A stretch of 64,000 nucleotides of DNA, from assembly GCF_020509005.1 (NCBI RefSeq), contig NC_063012.1, forward strand, positions 9,982,001-10,046,000. The letters are read 5' to 3'. The notes under the pieces are model-generated. The model worked only from the letters and a program-made list of their open reading frames with translations, searched no databases and was not told the DNA's origin. Positions 22,309-33,935 of this stretch are shown piece after piece (position 1 is the stretch's first letter; each line of letters begins with the position of its first letter). The DNA is from Fulvia fulva (Eukaryota > Ascomycota > Dothideomycetes > Mycosphaerellales > Mycosphaerellaceae). The position numbers were made by a program, and so were the translations under genes.

Positions 22309-23384
22309 TCGACGACGAGAATCACCTATACGTAGTGTCGGCTACGAACCTCTCGTCTAGCTACTAGAGAGCTAAGTATTCTTACGCTAGAGCGTCGTAG
22401 GCGCGACGGGCGCGTAACGTAGGCGAAGCCGCGGCGAATAGAGGACTACTAGTAAAACGGGTATAAAAACTATCCGACGAGCGTGTACTCGTGTCGGGAG
22501 CGAGTCCCTCTTCTTTCTACGTGTAAGAAGGGCGCGGAACCGTGGCCTATACGCTCGATAGGACACCTCTAGTATAAGTATAGAATTTTTACCTCCGGAG
22601 ACCGTAAACCGAGCGGGCTAAGCGACGAACATTAGACGAGCGGACAATAGAACAATAACTAAGCGGACTATATAACGGCGTCGAGCGGACTACGAAATAA
22701 TCTAGTGTTTGCTAGCGGGTAATACGGTAGGTAGGTAGACACGCGACGAAGCCTATAAGGGCCTATTAAACACCCGGTATAGGAACGAGGGTTTTGCCTA
22801 AGGCACTACCTATCCCGCTACATAACGTACCTAGTCTAATATAGTAGATTGCGACGAGGAAAAGACGATAGCCTAAGCAAGGAAAAGACGGCTATTAGGA
22901 CGGGGAAAAGACGTATAATATAAGTAGATTAGTTCTGTGATCGGGGAGGATCGAGGGCAGGGTAATAAGGAACTTTATATTAGTTAGTAGGTAGAAACGT
23001 AAGGAGTACGCTACCCGGCGTAGTGTGTGCCCCGAGCAAACCTACGAGGTATAGACGGCCGCTTTCTAGAGATAGGCTACGGTAACGAGAAGGGCGTCAA
23101 AACCTAGGGCGTAGTATATACTAGTAGCGACGGCTAATACTATCTATATAGCCCGAGAGGACGGATACGTATGTCGGTCAATAGAGAGCACTAAAGGGCT
23201 TAGGCCTATAGAGGTAGATATTGGCTTAAGGAGCAAATAGGGAGGGAGGGCGTAGAGGGAAGCTTTTACTCCGGGCTAACCTCTCGAAACGAGGCTATAC
23301 GGTAGTACTAGATAAGTAGGAAAGCGCGGTTAAGACTTGTTACCTTATCTCGTAGCTAGCTTACTAAATACGATTCCTTCCTTA
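22309..23384 (+). repeat. Shared leader, copy 2 (LINE-3)
   Basis: A 1,076-bp leader, start tcgacgacgagaatcacc, end cgattccttcctta (TG-to-TA form of ...ccttg). Non-coding. RIP changes are dense but slightly fewer than in LINE-2. Shares the variant stem sequence actagag with LINE-2. Confidence 0.92.
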
Positions 23385-23900
23385 TAGGACTTTAAGAGGC
23401 TAGATATAGAAATCTATTAGAGCAACTATAGAATCCTTCAATGTTTTAACTATTAATAGTACGGACATATTGCCCTAAAGTATAGCAAAGCTATACTAGT
23501 CTACTTATACTATACTAGTGATCACGCGACCTAAGAGTGCTAAAAACGGAAGGAGGACATAAGATACGTAGTATATAGGAGAAAACACCCGGCATAGTCA
23601 AACTAATGCCTAGTTAGACTATTAGCCTAGTGGAGAGCGCAGGAAGTAAGGGTGATAACACTAACTAGGTTCCTAGTAGGTAAATAGAAACAACTAGAGA
23701 GAACTACCTATCCGAATAAGAGACCCCGGCTATAAGAGGAGCCATAAATAGTGCTAGTAATAGGGAGACTAACGTTCTTATACAAGGCAGCGCAGAGCAA
23801 TAGACAAATAAGAATCAACTAAATGATAGGGAGCCAACCCTAAAGGGAAGAATAGGAGGAGGGACGGGAAAACTAATAGCAAGACTAACAGTAAGACTAA
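23385..23900 (+). pseudogene. LINE-3 ORF1 C-terminus with zinc knuckles
   Basis: Plus-strand translation after the leader gives knuckle remnants: YGHIALKYSKAI then YTSDHAT near 23455-23540, and RKHPA near 23575-23600, with several cysteines turned to tyrosine. This is the nucleic-acid-binding end of a LINE ORF1. The leader is thus fused within ORF1 here, far upstream of the fusions in the other composites. The N-terminal part is missing. Confidence 0.65.
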
Positions 23901-24620
23901 ACGGACCTAGACATAAACATGTCCTAATGCCTTATACTAACAGACTATCAATCATTTAGTATAATGTGAACAGAAGCAAAGACAAGGTCTAAAGGAGCTT
24001 TCTATAAGCCTTAGACCCGGAGGAACACTACATTATAGCAATATAGGAACTATAGATCAACCTATACTCTAGGATTCTATTAACTATACGAGACCCGAGA
24101 TACTACGTAGTAATAAACAGAACCGAGGGAGTTCTACGAACTTGTATCTATGTTAGTAAGAAGGTACTAGTAGAGGACTAGTAGGCCTAGCCGAGAACCG
24201 ATAGGGATATTACTATAGTGTAGCTTAAAACAACTCAAGGCCAGGTCCTAATCTATAGCGTATACAACCCACCTCTAGAGTCTAGAAGTAGTACATAACT
24301 ACATACGCTAGGAAGGCTCCCGGAAGTAATAGACCAACAAAACTATAACATCGTAATAGGAGATTTTAACCTCTACTACCTAAAGTAGGGATCGGACTTC
24401 ACCCTAGTACACTACTTCTTAGTAGGGAGGCTTATTGGTCAGATAGAAACAGCCTAAATAGACTTGATCACGCCAAAGGGAATAGAAACTTGGGCTAGAA
24501 ACAACAGTTCTAGTACACTAGACCTATACTTTATGTCCTACGCCTTAACACGACGGGTAGAAAGCTATATAGTTAATGACTAACTAGAGTCCTTATTAGA
24601 CTACTATCTAATCCAAACCG
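23901..24620 (+). pseudogene. LINE-3 endonuclease domain
   Basis: AP-like endonuclease of ORF2. Seen: IAIQEL near 24035-24055, VLIYSVYNPP near 24245-24275, IVIGDFNLYY near 24350-24380 (the GDFN signature) and LDLYFMSYAL near 24520-24550. Stops are few here, and several CA/TG remain, so damage is moderate. It would nick the target for reverse transcription. Confidence 0.75.
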
Positions 24621-27310
24621 ACATCTAACTTATAGTTAAGGAGGAGAGGGAACCTAAGAGGAGGCTCTGCTAGAAGTAGGCCGAGTAGACACTAGTATAG
24701 TAGCGGCTAGAAGGCGAACTAGAACAGGTGAACATTGACAATATATATATAACGGAGGGGATTGACTAAGTAGTAGAGTAGCTAATAGAAGCTATACAAA
24801 GGGTAGCCTAGGCCTATATACCTAAGAAGAGATAGTTGCTATACTAGAAGCTATACTAGATACTAGAGTATATAGCCAAAGTCAAGGAGGCAAGGAGAGT
24901 AAGAAGGAGATAGGAGTAACGACGCACCTAAGCAAACTAGGAAGCCTATAACAACGCGTACAAAGCAAAGAAGGCGTAGATTAGAAGAGACAAGACGTAG
25001 GAGTAGAGGTCAACTATAGGAATGATTATAGAACACCCGGAACAAATCTAGAGACTAGTAGAATAGGCTAGGAAACTAGACGAGGAACGAAACCCCCCGC
25101 CCTAGTTTCCCTTAATATAGGACTAAGACGGGGAAACGCAAACCACTCCGATAGGGAAAGCGAAAGCATTCGTAGACCACTTCTTTAGGACTTAGGTAGA
25201 GGTAGACCTAAGCAATATCCTAGGAACACACATTCCTCCGCTAAGGGAGGCTAACTAGTAAGTATCTACTATAGAGATCGGAAACATTATCAAGAAACTA
25301 AAGGGCAACAAAGCCCTAGGCCTAGACAAGATCCCTAACTATTACCTAAAAGCTAGTAGTAGCCTTATTACTCTAGTGCTTACGCCAATCTTTACTTAGT
25401 GTATAAAGTAGGGGTATTGCCTAAAGGCCTTTAGGCAATTACTAACTTACGTCCTAAGGAAACCCTAAAAGGAAGACTATACCAAGTTGAAGTCATATAG
25501 ACTAATTACGTTACTAAATATACTAGGGAAGCTCCTAGAGAAGGTCGTAGCTATAAGGCTTACCGGAATAGTAGAAGAACACAACCTCCTCCCGGTAACG
25601 TAAATAGGGGGGAGACAAAAGAGATCTACCCTTATAGTAGTCGAACTGATTATAGAGCAAATCAGACACATCTAGTACTATAGTAATAATAAGGTAGCCT
25701 CACTACTTTCACTAGACATATTAGGGGCTTTGGATAACGTGTCCTACGTAAGGCTCCTATATATCCTTAGAATAAAAAGTATCCTAGCCTAGATAGTATA
25801 CTTTATATAGTTATTCCTTAAGGACAGAACAACCCAGATCCTCCTAGGGTCCTTTAAAGCCCCGTAGACCCTAATTACGAACACGGGCATCCTATAGGGC
25901 TCTACACTCTCCCCAATTCTGTTCCTCCTCTTTATAGCCGACCTGACCCTACTCCTAGAAACAGCAAACACCTTAGTGTTAGGGTTCGTAGATAACATAA
26001 ATATCCTAGCGTAGTCGGGGTCTATAGAGGAAAACTGCGCACTCCTAGAGGAGAGATATAGATAATACGAAAAGTGGGCAAGAGAGTATAGGGCAAAATT
26101 TGTACCGGACAAGTACTAACTTATCTATTTTAGTAAGGTAAAGACAAAACACAACTTAGTAGCACTAGTAAAAATCCAGGGGTTCGAGACCTATCCTATA
26201 AGGGAACTTAGAGTCCTTAGGATATAGCTAGACCCAAAACTCAGCTAGGGACTATAAGTAAAGAAGGCGTAAGCGAGAGCGGATACTAATAGATAATTAA
26301 TCGAGAGACTTACTACGTTAACCTAGGGGGCGACCTTTATAAAGGCCTAGACTATGTACAAGGCCATTGTCAAGCCCGTAATGCTATATAGAGTAGCAAT
26401 TTAGGCAGCGGAAAAACACATCCCGAAGAGAATTGAGGACCCCCTTAATAGAGCGTAGGTAGCCTGCCTAAAGAGAGTACTAGGGGCATACAAGTCAACC
26501 CCTTATAGGACAATAGAAATAGAATCAGGTATAGCCCCTATTAGGGAGTACCTCTAGGGCATGAGGTGTTAATACGCAGAGAAGACATTAGTATACCTAG
26601 CCTAGGGAACTATCTAAGCAGCTACTTAAAGGATAAGAACCTAGTAGGAGAGGAGGAGAAGACCTAACCGGCCATATATAATCCTATAGAAGGAAGTAGA
26701 CCTAAAAACATTATAGGATATCCTAGTAGCCCTTGAACAGAGAGAAGCTCTAAGGGAGCAAGCTAACATAGGGGACAAAGGGAAAAAGAAGTAAAGCCAA
26801 GCAGAAAGGATCGTAGGTCACCTATAGGAAACGCGTTAGAACCAAAAACCGGTAAGGCTAGGAGCCCTACTAGCGGCCAGGACCTTCGGGAGGTATAACT
26901 ACCTTATCTACAAAGACCTAAAGAGGGCGGAAGCAAGTATAACTATCTAGATTCGCTCTGAGCACATTAGGCTAAGAGCATACTTGCACTAAAGAAGAGT
27001 CCTAGGATACGATTCTAAACGTTGCCCCTATAGCTACCTATCCCAAAACCCGGAGCACATAGTGCTAAACTGTACTAAGTGGGTAAAAGGGAGAAGCTAG
27101 TAGAGGGCGAAGGCAAGAGATAGGCAATACTAGGCTATTATCTAGGACAGACAAGATATAAGGAGAGTAACAAGATAGATCCTTAACGAGGACTACCTAG
27201 AGTAACTCTCCCTAGCAGTAGAAACGGAAAGGTAGATAGAGAGGAGGGAGAGAGAGAGAAGAGCCGGGGAAACAGAAGGGAGAAAGGGAATCGAGAGGAG
27301 GACATTATTA
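24621..27310 (+). pseudogene. LINE-3 reverse transcriptase and C-terminal zinc motif
   Basis: The RT follows the endonuclease in the same ORF2. Seen: KALGLDKIPN near 25311-25340, LSLDILGALDNVSY near 25706-25745, a damaged PQGSTLSPILFLL near 25890-25930 and VLGFVDNINILA near 25977-26012. The catalytic box reads FVDN: GATGAC in the related LINE-5 is GATAAC here, a single TG-to-TA change that removes a metal-binding aspartate. The terminal motif near 27020-27075 reads CPYSYLSQNPEH...C. Inactive. Confidence 0.8.
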
Positions 27311-27545
27311 GGGTTACGGGCAAGGTATTTATAGGGTAACAACTATGACACTAGCGTACCCTAAAGGAAGGAGAACGAAAGGACAAGATAGGAAAGAACG
27401 AGGAGGGCAAAGACGAGGAGGTTTTTATCCGTTAATCGGGTTTCCTACCTATACAAATAGACCTAAATAGCGAGAGACCTACATAGGCCATAGGGCACTA
27501 AAACAGGCGAATGAATAATCTATCTATCTATAATATAGACACCGG

Positions 27546-29205
27546 CTAACCCTTAGTAATAGGGGAATAGCTAGACTAACGCTCAAGTACGATAACTATT
27601 AGTCCTACTTACGAATATAATACTAAGAAGGAAATATAGCGAGATACGGTAATATAAGGACTAGAGTACACTTTACGTATATTAGTAAGCTCTCTAGTAC
27701 CGTCTATTATACGAGGGGCACTAAGGCCGAGAGTGTCCCCTTACCTTATAATATCTAGTAGTATAGATAGTAATTAAGCTCTTGCCTTCCTTAATTATAG
27801 TACTACCTCTTAGTATATAAATTCTATATACGCTCGTATATATAATCTTCCTCGACTCTAGGAAGAACCTCTTTAATTAGGACTAGCTAATAGCGGCTCC
27901 GCTAACGAGCTTATTACCGAGTCTACGTACTTTCCTTTTAATATCGGCGGCTACGTCGAAATCCTTAGCTACTATTTAGTAGAATCACTAGAGTATAACA
28001 TCGTACTTGGCTCTAGTTAGTTCGTAGACTACGAACTAGAGATGTAATAGGAGAAGGGCATTATAATAATGAATTATTTGAAATGCCGTACCTATAAGAT
28101 AAACTAGAGGTCTAATAAGTACCTAATAGTATAGTCTATTAACTATCTAGCTACGCTAGTACTATTAGGTAATTATCGACCGCCGATAGTAGAAGATAAC
28201 CCCGACGAAGTTACCGCTCCTACGCTATCGTTACCTAAGTATATACCCTAACTATAGTTCTATACGACGTTCGAGGACGAAGAGGATAACTCCCGTATAT
28301 ATACTCGATAACCGTTACCGGTAGACGGCGTTAAGACGTTAAAGCGACCGTGCCGATATACGAAACAAAAGTAACGAGTTGTCGAACTAGAACTAGGGAT
28401 TAATATCGTAAATATCTCCGCGGCCTACGTAGTAAAACTAGCTTATAAGAAAGGAGCGGAAGTCTATATAATATAGATTATACTACCTAGTCAGAAGTAC
28501 TACGCTAACCTATTACGAGCCTACGTAATAGTAGCGACTAGGTAAGACTTCGATCCTACTAGGCTCTACGCTATAAACCTTCGGAAGGTATAGTTAGAAA
28601 ACCCCTTAATAGTATATATAATAATAGTAATTAGCGACTTCGATAGATTTATAAAAGGTAAAGACAAGGACTAAGATACTAAGGTCTACTTACCCTAGGA
28701 ACTATACGATTTCGAGCACTGTTTTAACCGTTAGGATATATCGAAGATCCTACCTTACCGCCCTAGTAAAGACTATAAAATATACCTTAAAGACGAAACT
28801 AAGTCACCTCCTTTTAAGCGGCTATACGTAATATCGTCTCGCGAGAATAAGGTAATTGAGAAGTAGGTCGATAATTAGCTAGAATCTAGAGCGGTATAAC
28901 AAAGTACGAGCCCGGCTTCTATACTAGTACTAATTATACGTAAACTAGGCGGCGGTCTACGGGTCTATATCGACTATAGAGCTCTTAATGCCCTTACGGT
29001 CAAAAGTAGATACCTAATACCGCTATTCTAAGAAACGCTAAACCGCTAAAATAGGAAGAAGTACTTTACTAAACTTAATATTATCTCTACCTTTAACCGT
29101 ATTCGTATTACGGAGGGCTACGAATAGAAAACTACGTTTAGTACTCGCTATAGTCAATTCGAGTATATAGTAATCCCTTTCGGCCTATATAATACTCTAG
29201 GAATA
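27546..29205 (+). pseudogene. Ty3-D pol: protease and N-terminal RT
   Basis: Resumes Ty3-D after LINE-3. The protease C-terminal signature ESLEYNIVLGSS lies near 27985-28020. The RT reads [26 protein letters not shown] near 28910-28985, then KYFTKLNIISTFNRIRITEGYEWKT near 29054-29130 and FGLYNTLGI near 29178-29204. The frame stops at 29205, inside the conserved NAPxTFQ region, where Ty3-E is inserted. It resumes at 61555. Confidence 0.8.
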
Positions 29206-29404
29206 TATTACGGGCGAGAGTACTATAATAGGGTCGGGTAAAGATATATATAGTTACGCGAGCTATCTAAGAGAGCGCGAGAGGCGCGAGAAGATAAAGT
29301 AGCGCGAATCGAGCTAGCGGGTACTAGCGGTCGCTAGCGCGCGGGCGTACGGCCGACGATACTATATTACGAGGCAGTTCGTAGAAAAAGGCTGTCTCGT
29401 AATA
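29206..29404 (-). repeat. Ty3-E 3' LTR
   Basis: 199 bp, tattacgggcgag to ctcgtaata. Almost identical to 61351-61549. The original ends were probably TGTTACGG and TAACA. Confidence 0.93.
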
Positions 29405-31549
29405 GTACCCCCCCTCCTCGAATAAGGAGCTCCTACGACGCTTCTACGTTTAATACTCGGAGCGTATAGGGGGCTATCGCTAGTACTAATACCGGTACTA
29501 GTCTCGAGAGCCTTAGTAAGGAAGCTATAGTTATGTCGCGTTTATATATACGGTCCGAGGATTAGCGCTAGCCCGTATTAAGTTGCCGGCTAATCGAGTC
29601 CGTCGAAGGTAGGCTTAGGTTTATCTAGGTATCGCTAGTAGAACATAATCGCGAGTTCTTTATATCTAGGTAGTACGGCTAACTACTTAGCCTAGCTCCG
29701 CGTACAATCCTTCTAAATAACTATATACTATATATCGTTATACCTAATCTTAGAATCTACTAGATCCTCTACTTTATATTCCTCCGATACCTAGCCTTTA
29801 CGTTCGACGATTACGGGCGCTAGTAGTAGTTTACGTTATCTAGGCATCCCTTCGGTTACTACGCGGCGTAACTTACTTATATAGAACACGTTATAAATTT
29901 GTATACTATCGCTAAGTTCGAGTTTATACGAGCGTCTACCTACGGCCTTAACGACTCGAAACGGCTTAAGGAACTTATAATCGAGTTTCTTACTTAGGCG
30001 TATAGTCCTAATATTACGGGTATCTAGTAGAACTATATCGTTAGGCTAGTAGGTAGGCGCTAGCGCTCGCCGAGTGCTTACGGCTTCGGCCGTTCGTACT
30101 TACGTAAAAGTATATACGTCGCGTAGCTTATCTAGACGGTCGCGACGTATAGACTCGAGTACCCGCCGTATTTATACTTAAGTGTCTTATATATTATTAA
30201 CTAACGCGTTAGCGGCCTCGACGTTAGGTACTTCCCGAGCTATAACTTATAGTTTAGCTAGGCTACTAAACTCTATCCGCGGGTAGCGGCTAGAGTCGGC
30301 GAAGAATAGAGTCATTCCGGTATTTATAGACTCGTAATTATTAAGGGCGAACTCGGCGTCTAGTAGTAACTCGACCTAGTTATCTTGTTAATAGTTAGTA
30401 TAGGCGTAGATATACTATTCGAGTACTTAGTTTATACGTTCTAATTGCCCGTCCGTTTCTAGATAGAAGGCTAAAGAAAGATTTTAGTAGATACTAAGCC
30501 TTACGTAGAGTCTACGGAAGAGCGCGCTAACGAATTACGTACCTCTATCGCTTACGACTATCTCTAGTAGGCCGTATACGGGGAATATATACTTATAGAA
30601 CAAGGTGGCGGCGTGCTTAGCGTTTAAGTTATTAGTAGGGAGTAGCCGTACGCGTTTAGTTAGTATATTAGTAACTATTATAATATATTTATAGATTAGT
30701 CTAGTATCGGGATCTTTACTAGCGGGTAGGTCGACGATAAAGTCTACTACGGTATACTTCTATTCGTAACCGGGCGTATAGTATAGAGATAGGGTGCCTT
30801 ACTTTATTAGTCTTAATAGAGTCGAGCGCCTATATATTAGGTAGTATTATACGTATCTTACGACATTACTTACTATACTAGGCTAGAAGAGGTTTTGCCG
30901 TTATAGTAGAATAAAAGTCCTTACTATACCTTAGTAGCTAGCTACTCTACTATTATAGTATTTACGTACTATCCGGGTACGGAGATTCTAAAAGGCTAGG
31001 ATATATAAGGCTATATCGACGTATAGTTAATCCGCGATAATTATATAATCTAACGCGGCGATCTTCTATTATTATAGCTATATATTAGCGATCCCCTACT
31101 AGAGATCGGACTTTAGTCTAAGTATACGTATCGTTATAGACCGGCTATTATATACTTCTATATATAGTTTTTCTTTATATAACTCCGTTTGCTCCCGTTC
31201 CTCTAGTAGCGTAGGTTCGTCTAAAGGCTCTATACTTCCTTCGATAGGTTGCTCGTTACTAGGCATCTCTTAGACTAGGACTCTATTATCTAGTTCCGAG
31301 TCGACGTTACTACGTACTTCGGCGTCGTTTAGTTCGAGTAACGGCTATATTACGTCTCGCTAGGCGGGGCGGGTTAGTCGCTAGGGGGTAACGATATCGC
31401 TAGTATAGTAGTCTTCTTATTTATCGTCCGAGTCGCAAATTAATAGTACTTAGTAGTTTATTAGTAGGTCGTCCTATACTTATATAGCGAACTAAGTAAT
31501 AATGTCTAGGTTATAGGGTTTTAGAATAGTCTACTATTAATACTACGTT
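29405..31549 (-). pseudogene. Ty3-E pol C-terminus: integrase and tail
   Basis: Minus-strand remnant. The integrase catalytic core start (VVDFIVDLPAS) is at about 30720-30755 and the TNRLTK-like stretch near 30680-30710. The zinc-binding N-terminus is at about 30830-31000. The C-terminal domain and a long tail run left to the polypurine tract. I could not identify a chromodomain with confidence. The tail from 29555 to 30340 is also present in Ty3-H on the opposite strand. It is interrupted at 31549 by Ty3-C and continues at 41631. Confidence 0.72.
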
Positions 31550-31554
31550 CTAGT

Positions 31555-31715
31555 TATTACGGCCCTAGGCCTAGCGAATGTCTAGCTAGTACGTGGGTCA
31601 CGTGACCGCGCGCACTAGCGTAGTACCTCGGCTTATATATAGCCTTAGCGCACCTCGTACTCCTCTCTCCTACGTACCTAGCCACTTTGTATCAAAACGA
31701 CTATAAACCGTTATA
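31555..31715 (+). repeat. Ty3-C 5' LTR
   Basis: Starts tattacggcc and ends ccgttata. It holds the perfect 12-bp palindrome ggtcacgtgacc at 31596-31607 (E-box-like core CACGTG) and a tatatata-type box near 31632. Confidence 0.9.
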
Positions 31716-33935
31716 CTTAGCTAGGTCTCTATATCCGTAGAAGAGCTACGACGGGATCTATAAGAGCGTAGATTATTAATAATAACCGTAATAAGAGATT
31801 GCGGCGTACGATAAAAAACGCGCGACTCGGTATACGAGACTACTATAGGCTAAGTAGCACCTAATATAGTACGACCCTAAGGATAGCGAGGCTCGCTACT
31901 AGCTATACGACTAGTAGTATAGCGCGAGTCTATATTTAATATATAGACTTAAGGACAAACGTAAGAGTAGTAGTAGACTACTAACGACGCTATATAGTAG
32001 AAACTCGAGAACTTATAGCGCCTAGGTACTAACCTACCTAGTAAGTTTAACTTGTACGACCTTCTAAACGACGACGAGATCTAAGAAGAGAACGGCGTTA
32101 CTATAGCGGTAGTCGACTACGACGACGACGGCGCGACCGAGGAAGGTAAGGGCGAGGATATATAATAAGTCGCGAAAACCCTCCGAATTCCCGTAAACGA
32201 CCTCCTTTAACTCGATATCGACTAGCTCGTTAAGCTCCTAGTAGAGTCCGAGACCGCTACGGCTATCTACTTTATCCTACGACGCGCCGAGTAAGAGTAT
32301 AGGAACGTGATATAGATAGCGACTATCCTCTACGAGTAGTCAGGCAAAGTAGGGCAAGAGCTTAGGAGATAGAAGAGTTACGACTAATAGATACGTAATA
32401 AATACGACACCCTAGTTAAGGAACTCGATAACCTAAAGGCCCGACCTAAGGTATTATCGAATGTAGTAATGTCCGTAGAGATTATTATACTCACCGCGAA
32501 GAACGATACCCTAAAGAAGTAAGCTAAGGAGGCACTTTAGTAGTTATCTAATAATAACTCGAAGATTAAGACCCTCGAATTCGATCTCGATACGTATAAG
32601 ACATAAGCTTAAACCTACTAGAACGACATTAAGCATCTTAATAAGTCGTAGTAGACTTAGGTAGATAATCTTAAGAAGTAACTCGAAGACCGCCGAGGCC
32701 GCTCTCGAGTACGATCCTTACTATCTCGCGCTATATTATAGCGTCGTGCCCTATAGAACGGCCGAACCCTATCTAAGGACAACAATAAGGATAATAATAG
32801 AGCTAGTAATAAGGACGAGGAGGACAAGGTAGCTCGCCGTACTACTAGAAAGAAGGCTAAGAAGTCTATACGTAAGGATAATAGTAACGACTCCGATCTA
32901 TTATCTAAGGAGTTAGAGAAGGACTCGGAGTCGGATAGCGATACGCGTACTTACCGCCGCTCTTCTAAGAAGAAGAAGCTAGTCTACGACTTCGAGTCTC
33001 TAGTCAAGTACGATCTAGACCTTAGCTAGCCCTTTAAGACTTAGCGTAGTATAGATAAGCTAGAGAAGTTCGTCGGTACTATCGATAGTAAGCTATCTAG
33101 ACCCTCTCTCGAGAAGTTCTTCTCCGAGTTAGAGACTATTATCGACTATACGGTCTTTCGCGATAAGAAGGTAGTACTTAAGTTCGTATACGACTTACTA
33201 GCCTTACTAGGTAATGCTTAGGAACTAGTTAGACTAAAGATCCCTACTATCTCGGGTAGCCTAACTAGTAGTAAGAAGACGTATAAGGGTATTAACGACC
33301 TTATCTAGAAACTCGCTAAGCGATACGGAGACCGTAACCTAATTAGTAGGGCTCGTAATCGCCTAACTAACCTTAAGATAGATAATAAGGACAGCTTCTA
33401 GACCTTCTTCCCTAAGTAGCGCTAGAATGCTAACATCCTAGGCCTTAAGGGTAAAGATGTAATAGACAACCTATAACGTAAGCTAACTGTCTACTATCTT
33501 AATAAGCATCTTAACTTCCGTCCCGAATTGTTATAAGAGATGATCGACAATCTCTATTAGGTAGATAAGGACTTTAGGATCCTCGACGCTCTCTACCTAC
33601 GCTCCGAGAAGCTAAAGAACGATAAGAAGGACGGCAATAAGGACAATAAGGACGACAAGCTAGTAGGTTTAGGCTCTAACAAGCCGACCCGTAAGGCTTA
33701 GTCCACCCGACCTAAACTATTTAAGAGTAGCCTTAGTAAGACTATAGACGAAGCTAAGAACACTCGCTATATACGTAAGAGCCTCTATAAGAAGTGTCGT
33801 AAGCCCGGTCACCGCCTATAGTAGGGTACTTACGAGCTATTCGAGTACGAGATACTAGTACGTCTAGGTACTAACGCTAGCGGTACTACCGTTATACTAC
33901 CGGCGGAAAATGCCTAGTCTACTACTTAAGCGTAA
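31716..33935 (+). pseudogene. Ty3-C gag with zinc knuckle
   Basis: A long coding remnant. An acidic N-terminal part (about 31790-32200, including a YDDDGATEE-type run) is followed by a coiled-coil-like region (about 32260-32700). Next comes a basic/acidic linker with runs of Lys, Asp and Ser (32760-32960), then the capsid-like region (33000-33650). At about 33790-33825 is a recognisable knuckle KKCRKPGHRL with the first Cys and the His intact. RIP stops are present, though fewer than in Ty3-A or -B. Gag would package element RNA. Confidence 0.75.

Larger units (their letters stand above)
22309..27527 (+). mobile_element. LINE-3: leader plus long LINE body
   Basis: A 5.2-kb composite: leader (1,076 bp) joined to a LINE body that still contains the end of ORF1, the endonuclease and the RT. 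The target duplication ctataatatagacaccgg lies at 22291-22308 and 27528-27545; its first bases overlap the tail. The (ATCT)n tail lies at 27517-27530. The body is a different family from LINE-2/-4/-6; it is closer to LINE-5 but clearly diverged from it. RIP is heavy. Confidence 0.9.

Noticed and set aside
29206..29404. Short inverted-repeat element or solo LTR
   Set aside because: The matching 199-bp copy at 61351 with a 5-bp target duplication and continuous flanking RT frame shows it is one of a pair of LTRs.
31716..33935. Possible host gene with a zinc knuckle
   Set aside because: It lies between an LTR and an RT-integrase frame, has the gag layout, and is full of RIP stops.
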